Positions 36,737-45,720 of a DNA stretch of 64,000 bases are shown in pieces (the stretch's first letter is position 1; the number at the start of each line of letters is the position of its first letter). The translations under genes and the position numbers were made by a program. The notes beneath the pieces are model-generated. The model ran no database searches. It was not told where the DNA came from and was given only the letters and a program-made list of their open reading frames with translations. This DNA comes from Pseudovirgaria hyperparasitica. Lineage: Eukaryota > Ascomycota > Dothideomycetes > Acrospermales > Acrospermaceae. The stretch covers positions 369,501 through 433,500 of the forward strand of contig NW_022985560.1 in assembly GCF_010093815.1 (NCBI RefSeq), given 5' to 3'.

Positions 36737-37047
36737 TGTATCTGTTGCTCACCTGAGTAATGTCGTCTAGTGTTTGGAAATGGGCAGGTGATATTGGCCT
36801 CGCGATGACAATGGAAAGCGGTCAAACATTCACAGAATCACAGATACAAGAGCTTGAAATAGTAGAAGCGACGCTAGCATAATGCTAGTATATATTGGGC
36901 TAGAGTCGTACGGAATCCCTCTTTCGAGGTAGAGGGTGAGCTCAAAAGGGCGAAGAGTCAGACAACGCTTTCGCGTTTCCTGTTGTCACCTATTTGAAAT
37001 TGAGGCTTTTAGACTGCTTAGACGCTCTTCGCGTGAGGTCATTTAAG
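36737..37047. promoter_or_regulatory. Divergent promoter region, RBG1 / nitrilase
   Basis: These 311 bp lie between divergent starts. AT-rich TAGTATATATTGG at about 36,887-36,899 could serve as a TATA-like element for the nitrilase. No other site is recognised. Confidence 0.4.
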
Positions 37048-38070
37048 ATGTCTCAAATCCGAGTCGCAGCGTGCCATCTGTCACCGATTGTCTTCTCAGC
37101 ACGAGCGACAACAGACAAATGCATCGCAGCCATCAAAACAGCTGCTAAGAACGCTACTGGCCTTGTCGTATTTCCAGAATCGTTCATTCCCGCGTTTCCC
37201 GTATGGAGTGCATTGCAGGCACCCACTGACAACCACGACTTCTTCAGACTCATGACGTCCGAGTCAGTGGTCGTCTCCAACGGCAAGTATGTTGACGCCA
37301 TACGAGAAGAGGCAAAGAAGAACGGAATCATGGTTAGTCTCGGCATTTCTGAGAGATTAAGTAGCAGAGATGGGACGCTATATAATTCGAATCTACTCAT
37401 CGGTGCAGACGGCGGAATACTCGCCCATCACAGGAAGCTCGTGCCAACGTTCTTCGAGAAATTGACCTGGGCCCCTGGAGATGGTGCTGGACTAGTAGTG
37501 CCTCAGACGCCCTTTGGACGTATTGGAGCCTTAATATGTGGTGAAAACACAAATCCACTTGCCCGCTTCTCACTGATGGAGCAGGGAGAGCAAGTTCACA
37601 TCAGCACTTTCCCTCCGATCTGGCCAACGCGAGTACCGTCTACGTCTGCTTCGTCGGGCAAAAACTATGACAACGTTGCTGCAAACAGAACACGAGCCGC
37701 TGGTCATTGTTTTGAAGCAAAGTGCTTTGGTCTTGTTTGCTCAGGATACCTGGACAATGCGTCGATTGAAAAGATCTCCTCCATGTCTACTGATCAGGCC
37801 TTCATGCGAGATGCATTGGCTGGCTCTCCGCGGGCAGCAACGTTTTTCTTGGATCCTACTGGGGCTGCGAAGAATGGATATACGGTTGACAACAGAACAG
37901 GCGAGCAGAAGGTGGTCGAGTACTTGCGGGACACGGAGAATGTCTTGTACGCTGATCTCGATCTAAATGAGACAATCGAAGGCAAGCAGTACCATGACGT
38001 TGCAGGTGGGTATCAGAGATTCGATGTGTTCAAGTTCGAAGTCAATCGGTCCAGAAGGATAGGAACGTAA
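37048..38070 (+). CDS. Nitrilase
   Basis: It hydrolyses organic nitriles, normally to the acid and ammonia, and belongs to the nitrilase branch of the carbon-nitrogen hydrolases. It is an intronless 340-aa reading frame, a normal length. The catalytic triad is visible: E44 in VVFPESF, K130 in HHRKLVPT and C164 in ICGENTN. VHISTFPPIWPT is typical of fungal aliphatic/aromatic nitrilases. I chose the ATG at 37,048 (MSQIRVAACH) because the family begins there. The frame is open upstream to 36,994 only through unlikely codons. Cyanide hydratases share these motifs, so the substrate is uncertain. It is convergent with DCP1. Confidence 0.88.
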   Translation: MSQIRVAACHLSPIVFSARATTDKCIAAIKTAAKNATGLVVFPESFIPAFPVWSALQAPTDNHDFFRLMTSESVVVSNGKYVDAIREEAKKNGIMVSLGISERLSSRDGTLYNSNLLIGADGGILAHHRKLVPTFFEKLTWAPGDGAGLVVPQTPFGRIGALICGENTNPLARFSLMEQGEQVHISTFPPIWPTRVPSTSASSGKNYDNVAANRTRAAGHCFEAKCFGLVCSGYLDNASIEKISSMSTDQAFMRDALAGSPRAATFFLDPTGAAKNGYTVDNRTGEQKVVEYLRDTENVLYADLDLNETIEGKQYHDVAGGYQRFDVFKFEVNRSRRIGT

Positions 38071-38225
38071 AGTTCCAAAGTATTGCTACTAGTGTTATGC
38101 GTCGATCACCTAAAGATGTGTTTGTTTTGTCCACGAAGTGACTCCCGACACGCCACACTGAATAATTTTCTCACCAAAATGATCGCAAACGCCTCTTGGG
38201 ATGCATGAACCAGACTCTAACAGAC

Positions 38226-39170
38226 TCAGAACCTCTGCCCCTGTTGTGACCTGGCTTGTTGCTGCTGAGCCAACATTTGGGGTGTGAAGTTTCTGCCGGT
38301 CATGAAGAACTCTGTCTCAGGGTTCATATCGAATTGTGTTGTTGAGGTCAATCCTCCTCTGATGCTCTGCTGCTGCTGTTGCTGTAGTGTTGAATGCGAC
38401 GGCACCGAGAACTCCTTCGACTGTGTCGCAGGACTCTGATGTGCCTTCACGCTCCAGCCACTATCAATCTCCCGCTGCTTGCCGAATAGCTCTCGCAACG
38501 AAAGCTGTCTGCCCATAGCTACGCTGTCCGGCTCGTCTTCGTCGAGTTGGTTGTTTTCTTCCTTACCGTACCCATTTTTCTGCTTCGCCATCTCTGCGGC
38601 AGAGAGTACTTCGGCCTGTGCTCGACTCTTGTCTGCTCTTTCCGCACACTCCTGAATGGCTTTCGCCATTTGTAGGTGCAACCCTTCAGTGCTCGTCTCA
38701 TCCTCATGAAAAACGTACAGTCCATGCACAACCATCTCACCGTTCTCATCCATACTTTCATCCTGTAGCATAATGTACGGCTCTTCCCATTGTACACTTT
38801 CCGCGGTCTTCACTTCGACCTCGAAGTTTTCTAATCCTCGTCTATTCAACACAATCACGCTATAGCGCACTACACCAAGCTCATTTGGGGTCAGCTCGCA
38901 AACAAATATGGTGCCCTCAACGCCGGACTTGATCCACCCAGAGGTCGAGTGAGAATATGCGTAGACCGTGGCATAAGGTGCGATAGCGAGGATAGATGTT
39001 ATGGAAGGGTTGTAGCGGAGTAGCACGGAGTGGTTGAGTTCTTCATTGGAACGAGGCGGAGGAGGGGGGTGTGTTGACATTGTGGGTGCGTCGGTCTCGT
39101 AGTCCGAGGGTTGAGGCAACGGTTGCGAACCTTGATTATGCTGCTGACGCGTTTTCTTGCGCGTTGACAT
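38226..39170 (-). CDS. DCP1: mRNA decapping protein Dcp1
   Basis: The activator subunit of the Dcp1-Dcp2 decapping enzyme, acting in cytoplasmic 5'-3' mRNA decay. It is intronless, 314 aa. The start at 39,170 (MSTRKKTRQQ) is the ATG before the Pro-rich leader. The longer open frame to 39,260 is upstream sequence. The EVH1-like Dcp1 domain spans about residues 45-205, with LRYNPSITSILAIAPYATVYAY, then the W of SGWIKSGVEGTIFV, and VLNRRGLENFEVEV. The C-terminal part is low in complexity, with Gln runs near its end and the ALREL-like helix LSLRELFGKQ. Confidence 0.9.
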   Translation of the reverse strand: MSTRKKTRQQHNQGSQPLPQPSDYETDAPTMSTHPPPPPRSNEELNHSVLLRYNPSITSILAIAPYATVYAYSHSTSGWIKSGVEGTIFVCELTPNELGVVRYSVIVLNRRGLENFEVEVKTAESVQWEEPYIMLQDESMDENGEMVVHGLYVFHEDETSTEGLHLQMAKAIQECAERADKSRAQAEVLSAAEMAKQKNGYGKEENNQLDEDEPDSVAMGRQLSLRELFGKQREIDSGWSVKAHQSPATQSKEFSVPSHSTLQQQQQQSIRGGLTSTTQFDMNPETEFFMTGRNFTPQMLAQQQQARSQQGQRF

Positions 39171-39487
39171 AATGCAAATAAATGTTCGTGTTATATGGTC
39201 CAATGTGAATATGAACGAAGTGGAGCTACAACTGTCCAGCCCTACAAAACGGAAGCACAAGCGTCCGTGCTTTCTACACTGGCTAAAGATTTCCAGACCT
39301 CATCGTCATCATCCATTGCTGCTGCCGTAATCCCCACGCAGTCTTCTTGCTATTTTCGCAGAGCACATTCAGTCGTTTACTGAGCAGACTTTTTTCGTCG
39401 CCATGGGCTGATTCACTCTAGATACAAATGATTATACTTTCGATTGTGTAGACCCCACTTGATGTTCTACGACCTTTGTACCCCGCG
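39171..39487. promoter_or_regulatory. Divergent promoter region, DCP1 / 5-phosphatase
   Basis: These 317 bp lie between divergent starts. No specific site is recognised. Confidence 0.4.
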
Positions 39488-42400
39488 ATGTCAAACTCCC
39501 GTAGCTCCAGGTCCAACTCCAGGTCCAGCTTGCGCCCGGAGTCACTAGAACAGGATATTCCTGGGGCATTTCCCTCTGGAGCTCAAGCCGATGGTCCAAG
39601 TGCTGAAACTTCTCATCACACGTTGCAACAAGCTATCTATGCGAGACGGGCAGAATTCACAAGACAGAAGAGCATAAGGATCAAGGTTGGGACTTGGAAT
39701 ATTGCTGCTCTAAAAGGGACCGATGAAGATATTTCTGGATGGTTCATCAAGGGAAAGGGTATCAGTGAGGGCTTATCGGGCTTAAAGCTCGACGATGGCT
39801 CAGGATACAATGTTTCGAAACTACCCGAAGGCGCCATAACGAAGGCAGAGTCGGCCGAAGATCAAGAAGCAAGGAGCTCGAACGAAAAGAGCACCCTTCC
39901 AAGAAATGACCCGTCCGCATTGCCCAGTGGTGATGAAATTGGGCTGTACGTGTTAGGTCTTCAGGAAATCGTGGACGTGAGCTCGGCCACAGAAGCTCTA
40001 CGGCCATACACAGACCCGGCGACTGGGAATCGGTTCAAGACAGCTGTAGAACATGCCCTACCCACATATCAGCTCGTGTCCGAACAACAGCTTATAGGAA
40101 TGCTACTCTTAATCTATGCCGCTCCGGATGTCACACCGCAAATAAGCGCCGTAAGCACCACGAGTGTAGGAACAGGACTAATGGGCTATATGGGCAATAA
40201 AGGCGCTGTCACGAGTCGAATTTTACTAGGCGAAACAACAAGGCTTGTATTCGTGAACTGTCACATGTCAGCTGGTGCCGACAAAGCAGCGTTAGATCGA
40301 AGAAATTGGGACTGGCAGCAGATTATGTCGAGAACAAAGTTTGATCCTGTTCCAAATCCTACCGGCATACCAAATCTCACAAACGAAAGCCTTGGCGACG
40401 AGGACTTTACTTTCTGGTTTGGAGACTTGAACTATCGTTTGACCGGCATGCCAGGGGATGACATTCGTCGATTACTCACACTTCATATCCGTAACGAATA
40501 CGGGCTGCCACGAGACTCCACAGGTGGTGCAATTACCCGTTCGTCGTCAGGTACCACAGACACAGACTCGACACTCTCGGTTGGAGACAGGTTCTCAGAT
40601 TCCTCGATGACCGTTCTCGATCCTGAAGTACTACCACCGCTACAGGATCCAGCTTCTTTGGAGACTACACTCTCATCGCTTTTACCTCACGATGAGCTAC
40701 ACCAGCAACAACTTACTCAAAAGGCTTTCTACGATGGCTGGCAGGAAGGCAAAATTGAGTTTCTTCCTACATACAAATATGATGTAGGCTCCATCGGGCA
40801 ATTCGACTCTAGCGAGAAGAAACGATGTCCTTCGTGGTGCGATCGAATCCTATATAGAACCCGGAAGACCCGTCTCGCCGCTGAAATGAAAAGAAAAGAC
40901 GCTGAAGAGACGCGAAAAAAGGACGCCGATATGAAAGCCAGGGGTATGGACCACGCAGGAGATGATGATAACGTTCTCTTCGATTACGACCCTGATCATG
41001 ACGCCGACAATGAATATGGTGAATTTGCAGAACCAGAGCTGGAGCTTGTCAATACAAAGGACGGACATCAGGACACTATCTTCCAAGAATACTACACGTC
41101 ACACCAACGCGTGCTATCTTCTGACCACAAACCCCTGGATTCGGTATTTAGACTCATCTACGACTCGGTCATACCTGAGCTCAAAGCCAAAGTCCACCAG
41201 GAAGTTGCGAAAGAGCTTGACCGTGCAGAGAATGAAGGTAGACCTTGTGTCACGATGATCGTAGATCGTAATGAAGGGCTCGACTCGGACGTTATGAGTG
41301 ACGATTTTGACAACGACTTCGAGGGTGTAAATTTTGGTGACATACGTTACGCACAGAGTAAGACACGCTCGGTGACTATCGCAAACACAGGTCGTGTGCC
41401 AGCAACGATATCGTTTGCGGATCGTCCGTTCGTCAAGGGGCAAAACCAAGGACCAGCTCCACCTTGGCTCTCCGTGTATTTTGACCGTGATCCAGACATA
41501 ATAGATCCGAAACTACCTCTAGGAATCAAGGATCATTATACTATCGAGCCCGGAGATTCCAGTACAGTCGAGCTGACTCTAAAGGTTGCGGTCATGGAGC
41601 TTGTTCGTTCTCTTAATGAGGACGTCTCTAACATTGATGACATACTCGTTCTACGCGTCGAAAATGGCCGAGATCACTTTCTTCCCATACGCGGTCGTTG
41701 GCTCAAGTCTACCTTTGCTCAATCTATCGACAAATTGATCAAAATTCCAGAGGGAGGAATCCGCAGGCTACAAGGACAAAAACCCCAATCTACATCAGCT
41801 GCGAGTACTCCTGGTAATACTACGACGCATTCGAAGGGCAACGCTGGGGTAATGTGGTCGACTCCCCGAGAACTGTTCCGGCTGACGGAAAGCATAGAAG
41901 TCTTAGTTGAACGCGTCATCGCGGAATGGGACATGATGACTCCTCAGCAGCAGCCTCAAGGAGACACCTCAGGTACTGCCACGGTTGTAATCGAGTCACC
42001 TCCATGGTACCTCCATGCTGCATGGCCATTTGTAGAGGACAGTTGGACACTCACGACTGTCGATGTTCGAGACAGGCTTAAATGCCAGCTATTTGAGGCA
42101 TTGGACACCGATTCGCGCTTCGACTCGGTGTTCGTACCAGAGACTACACCTTTACATCGGCTTGAAGTCTTCGCTGAAACTCTGATGCTCTTCCTTTCCT
42201 CCCTTGTCGACGGAATTATACCTGCGTTAACGTTCACACAAATCGAGACCCACTTCGCTACATGCGATATTTCCAAACAACAGTCACATTCAATTGACGA
42301 TGAACGAACTGCTCTCCTCGAAATACTTGCCGCCTCTTGCCCAACACATAATGTCAGCTTTATGCTCCTCACCACAATGCTCTCGCGCCTTATGTCGGAG

Positions 42401-42670
42401 TTAAGCACCTATAGGGCAAGTTCAAAGGAACCCGGAATTCCAAATAGCCCAAAGAAGACACCATCGCATCTACCTCGAAAAAGCCTGAGTTTGGATCCGC
42501 AGCATGCACGGACCCAGATCGTTCGTAGGAGTCTTGCGGCGCTGTTTGCAGATATGATGGTAAGAATGGAGGACCCGGACAAGGGCAAGGATAAAGAAAG
42601 GAAAATGAGGCAAGACCGGAGAGTCCGGTTTGTTGAAGTGTTTCTGGGCGATGGTGAGGGTGGCTTCTGA
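39488..42670 (+). CDS. Type II inositol polyphosphate 5-phosphatase (OCRL/INPP5B-like)
   Basis: It removes the 5-phosphate of phosphoinositides and acts at membranes. It is intronless, 1,060 aa. The ATG at 39,488 (MSNSRSS) is the first in frame. The catalytic domain spans about residues 60-560: VGTWNIAALKG, GLQEIVD, GYMGNKGAVTSR, VNCHMSAG, FWFGDLNYRL (near 308), RCPSWCDRIL (near 447) and SDHKPL (near 544). A charged insert of about 90 residues rich in K, D and E separates the last two motifs, which usually lie closer. An ASH-like beta domain follows (about 590-740), then a RhoGAP-like C-terminal region (about 790-1,050). This order matches the OCRL/INPP5B class. The RhoGAP assignment is by position and needs a profile search. 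Confidence 0.88.
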   Translation: MSNSRSSRSNSRSSLRPESLEQDIPGAFPSGAQADGPSAETSHHTLQQAIYARRAEFTRQKSIRIKVGTWNIAALKGTDEDISGWFIKGKGISEGLSGLKLDDGSGYNVSKLPEGAITKAESAEDQEARSSNEKSTLPRNDPSALPSGDEIGLYVLGLQEIVDVSSATEALRPYTDPATGNRFKTAVEHALPTYQLVSEQQLIGMLLLIYAAPDVTPQISAVSTTSVGTGLMGYMGNKGAVTSRILLGETTRLVFVNCHMSAGADKAALDRRNWDWQQIMSRTKFDPVPNPTGIPNLTNESLGDEDFTFWFGDLNYRLTGMPGDDIRRLLTLHIRNEYGLPRDSTGGAITRSSSGTTDTDSTLSVGDRFSDSSMTVLDPEVLPPLQDPASLETTLSSLLPHDELHQQQLTQKAFYDGWQEGKIEFLPTYKYDVGSIGQFDSSEKKRCPSWCDRILYRTRKTRLAAEMKRKDAEETRKKDADMKARGMDHAGDDDNVLFDYDPDHDADNEYGEFAEPELELVNTKDGHQDTIFQEYYTSHQRVLSSDHKPLDSVFRLIYDSVIPELKAKVHQEVAKELDRAENEGRPCVTMIVDRNEGLDSDVMSDDFDNDFEGVNFGDIRYAQSKTRSVTIANTGRVPATISFADRPFVKGQNQGPAPPWLSVYFDRDPDIIDPKLPLGIKDHYTIEPGDSSTVELTLKVAVMELVRSLNEDVSNIDDILVLRVENGRDHFLPIRGRWLKSTFAQSIDKLIKIPEGGIRRLQGQKPQSTSAASTPGNTTTHSKGNAGVMWSTPRELFRLTESIEVLVERVIAEWDMMTPQQQPQGDTSGTATVVIESPPWYLHAAWPFVEDSWTLTTVDVRDRLKCQLFEALDTDSRFDSVFVPETTPLHRLEVFAETLMLFLSSLVDGIIPALTFTQIETHFATCDISKQQSHSIDDERTALLEILAASCPTHNVSFMLLTTMLSRLMSELSTYRASSKEPGIPNSPKKTPSHLPRKSLSLDPQHARTQIVRRSLAALFADMMVRMEDPDKGKDKERKMRQDRRVRFVEVFLGDGEGGF

Positions 42671-42957
42671 GTTATGGCAGGGTTGGGGTGCGGATTTGTC
42701 TTTGGATCGCAAATGGATGGAGCTCGACCTGTGAGGTGATACCCTTATCGAATTAATGACATTAATGGAGCATCGATATACTAAGAGGAACTTGGTTTAC
42801 AGACAATGTTTTGTGTAGGATCATGTCTACTACAAATAAATCAATAATATAGTTTCCATTGTCGCCCTCGCCACTGCGCTCCTGTATAAGCTGGGCGTGT
42901 CATCATAACCGGCTCCAAGAGAGCTAGTAACCGTCCGCTTCGCCGATTTCAGAAATT
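42671..42957. other. Intergenic 3' flank of the 5-phosphatase gene
   Basis: No gene seen. It precedes a sparse 2-kb stretch. Confidence 0.4.
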
Positions 42958-43881
42958 CTAAAAGTTGGCACAGCTCAGTGTATGACTATGAGTACTTTCC
43001 GCTTGGCACTCCGTATTTGGCGGAAACAAACTCTCCGTCGAAGTTTTTACAATGTAGAGCACATCATTGGGCTGTAGGAGCAATCGTGCTCGACATGATT
43101 CTAATTTCCGCTGTGTTGTATACCTCCTGTTATACGTCATCCATGAAGTCTATGTCCTTCATCCACCCTTCCGGAAAATTCTGTCCAGACAACAACACAC
43201 TTACCCACCATACCGCGTTGTATTACCGTGGCTAAAGCCCAAGGTCGTACTAGCAATGCATGAAGAGAGACAACTAGTTGCAGATATACTCAGGACCTTT
43301 CATTAACTCATATTCACACGTCACTTTCACTGTCTTATCATTATTACGACACCCTGGTTCGCGCCATTTGCTACAGTAGGGAACAGCTACTGTCTTCCAT
43401 TCTATTTCCTTAGCTTTAATTTCATTGTTTACTTTGCTCAGTGCTATTTTGTGTATCGTCGGAGTACGATCTTCCTTTCTCGTGTTGCTGTTGTTTATCA
43501 TCCTCTTTCGAGCTTTGACTCTACGTACTTGATCTCGTGGAGCCGATGGACAGAAGTGATTCCACTGCAGTCCATTTGTATGGGTTTTAATGTCCACCCG
43601 TCTTGTGCCAAGCCAAAGATCTCAATCATCGTCAATTTCGGGAAGTTCGAGAGGTTCGAGAGGTTCGAGGTTCGAGGTTCGAGGGTCAAAACGAGTAGAC
43701 AGCGCATCGAGAGGATGAGATAGACAGCGAGACCTTTAGACACACGGTAATGTCGACGGTGGGAATAAAGGGTATCAGGCAACGGTACCTTGCTGCTCTC
43801 ACACAAAGTGACGTCGTTGGGTGATGGTGCGAGCTGTGCTAACAGCGCCACAGTGAAAAAAACCACTCTAATTAATACCAT
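42958..43881 (-). CDS. Possible small secreted cysteine-rich protein (exons uncertain)
   Basis: Several pieces on the minus strand fit one small secreted protein. A TATA-like ATATATATATGG lies just before an ATG at about 43,881, which begins a signal-peptide-like stretch (MVLIRVVFFTVALLAQLA). A segment ending at about 43,280 holds YCSKWREPGC and VKVTCEYELMKG. A last part ends at 42,958 with LESCRARLL, TECQAES and LSCANF. GT-AG introns with matching phase can be drawn between the last parts (about 43,290-43,230 and 43,200-43,120). The link from the signal peptide to the middle part is not resolved. The even spacing of cysteines suggests an effector-like or antimicrobial-like protein, but no family is recognised. 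It may be non-coding or a pseudogene. Confidence 0.3.
43645..43685 (+). repeat. GGTTCGAG short tandem repeat
   Basis: Five to six units of GTTCGAG/AGGTTCGAG in a row. It was checked as a tRNA T-arm look-alike and is only a microsatellite. Confidence 0.7.
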
Positions 43882-44808
43882 ATATATATCATATAAAAGC
43901 TGGGTAATCATCGATCAGAGGAATAAGTATTCGGCCAGGCGGTCGTAGGGGGATCGAGAGAGTACGAACCCCCGGGTTCGGATCTGCCCTTCGGTATGTT
44001 GTTTCTCAATTGAATTTTTTTCAGCAAATTTGAGTATACACCTTTTCGACCAACTCTTTTTCGGGGCAAATCGTTTGGTGATCTCATATCTGAGAATCTT
44101 GAAAGCTAGTTTTTCCATCGCCATCTGCAGGGATGATACTGGTTTTGCTCAAAGCGTAGGCAGAGCTGTACGGCTGAGCTCGCTACCGGTCATGTAGCTT
44201 TCCCCATGTCTTTAGTGAACTGTTTCTTGTCGGTATTGGGATTTCCGCGTCAGATTGTCTGTATGCATGATGTATTGCAGTTTCGTCTCCGACTGCCTCG
44301 GATATTCTGCTTGACAGTCTATGTCCTGTTCGAAATGTCTTCAGAAATTGTTGGATCCCGGCCTTGTCTTTCATGAAAATCTTAGACGTCCATGTTCCAT
44401 TGTCGCGTCTCTCCTTGCACAATGTATTTTCATCGGTTCGCGTTACAAGAGGGAATATAGCTCCAGCGATACCACATCCCAACAGTGAGCCCTTTATAGG
44501 GGCACTTTATCTGGTCATCTCTTCGGGCTATGAGGAGTTTACGACCATTGCATTTTAATGGAGAGCGCATACTGGGCCTTCAGTCGTAGCCCCGAGAACA
44601 AGCGCTTGGAGTAGGTGCTAAATAATGTACTTTGACTCCGCATACAGAGGACATTCTCCATTTATTAGAGAGGATATGAGAGGATATTTAGTGGCAGGAT
44701 GCTTAATGGTGGTATCTACTTCCAAACATGTGAAATAATGTGTAGAGTTATTTGTTGGATATATACAGCCTTCTGATACACTCATAGCAGATACATGATT
44801 CACTCCGC
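43882..44808. other. Intergenic, no gene supported
   Basis: Minus-strand open frames at 43,915-44,124 and 44,183-44,482 are short, lack recognisable domains and cannot be joined by clear introns. No RNA gene was recognised. Confidence 0.4.
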
Positions 44809-45720
44809 TCAGGTCCTAGCCACCATCTTACCAATTTTTATATCGGACTCGGAATGACCCAGTACTTGTCCCAGGTTATAAAGCAGCGCGAAGGAGGCCA
44901 ACATTGCGTAACTGGCCGCATTTTCCGTCGCGCCCTTGGTGTCGAGGGCTAGAATGTTACGCCAGGTATATGGGTAGCTTTTGATTTTGTCGTTTGCCGC
45001 ACGTATCATCTCACGGAGTAACAGGTAGCTTAGGACGGGGTATGATCGATCTGGTGCCACGAATCTGTGTAATGACTGTCTATCGGAGACTTGATTCAGC
45101 GTGTCCTTTATTCTGCGAGGAGATCTGTCAAGCGGCCCCTGGCATAATGTGATGGATCGCCGGAAGTCTGGTGTAGCCAGCCATGGGTTGCGGATAGAAG
45201 CGTATACGGCAGTGTTAACAACCGGGCTATGGCACGGCTGATGGCCATGGAAGATCAACCCGCTCTTCATGCTCATCCAGGCCCGATCCGCCGGGATCCG
45301 GTCCCAGCCGATTAGTGGCTTTAGTCGTTCGGACATGGGTTCCCAGTTTGCTCCATTGTCGCAATGAATCAGTAAGTTTGCTGCGATATTCGACTCCGTC
45401 ATTTGATCAAACTCTAGGATCACTCCCAAGACCTGTACCACCCTTTCAAGGACGTTCGCATATTCGGGATCAGTAGGTTCGACTTTGAAGATGCTTTTGA
45501 GGGGTTGTGCCATGCCAGGGGGGACTCCGGACGTTAAAGTCAAATAATAACGAGCCAGAGCAGCACTCTTGTATGCCTCAGTCATTGATGCTCTTATCCT
45601 GCCTAAGTCGGCTTTTTCATAGCAAGTTTGGTCGAAAGCGAACGTCCAGCCCGAGGAAGAAGGAATGAATAAACCCAGTAACACTGCTGCGAGCAGCGTC
45701 ACCGTACGAGGTAAGAACAT
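44809..45720 (-). CDS. Secreted protein of unknown function, 303 aa
   Basis: I do not recognise this gene with certainty. It is intronless and starts with a clear signal peptide (MFLPRTVTLLAAVLLGLFIP, then SSSGW). The mature part has a helical first half (ASMTEAYKSAALARYYLTL), then CDNGANWEP, ARMS-like WMSMKSGLIFHGHQPC and ITLCQGPLD. Four cysteines in the mature part could form two disulfides. The layout loosely recalls fungal deuterolysin-like (M35) proteins, but there is no HExxH zinc motif, so protease activity is not supported. It lies between sparse stretches of about 0.9 and 1.8 kb. It may be an effector candidate, which is inference from secretion and lack of known domains. Confidence 0.65.
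   Translation of the reverse strand: MFLPRTVTLLAAVLLGLFIPSSSGWTFAFDQTCYEKADLGRIRASMTEAYKSAALARYYLTLTSGVPPGMAQPLKSIFKVEPTDPEYANVLERVVQVLGVILEFDQMTESNIAANLLIHCDNGANWEPMSERLKPLIGWDRIPADRAWMSMKSGLIFHGHQPCHSPVVNTAVYASIRNPWLATPDFRRSITLCQGPLDRSPRRIKDTLNQVSDRQSLHRFVAPDRSYPVLSYLLLREMIRAANDKIKSYPYTWRNILALDTKGATENAASYAMLASFALLYNLGQVLGHSESDIKIGKMVART

Noticed and set aside
43640-43990. tRNA-like GGTTCGAG and GGGTTCGGATC segments
   Set aside because: The first is a tandem microsatellite. The second cannot be folded into acceptor, D and anticodon arms at the right spacing.
44183-44482. Minus-strand open frame of 99 codons
   Set aside because: No domain, no clear splice links and no ATG context that supports a gene.
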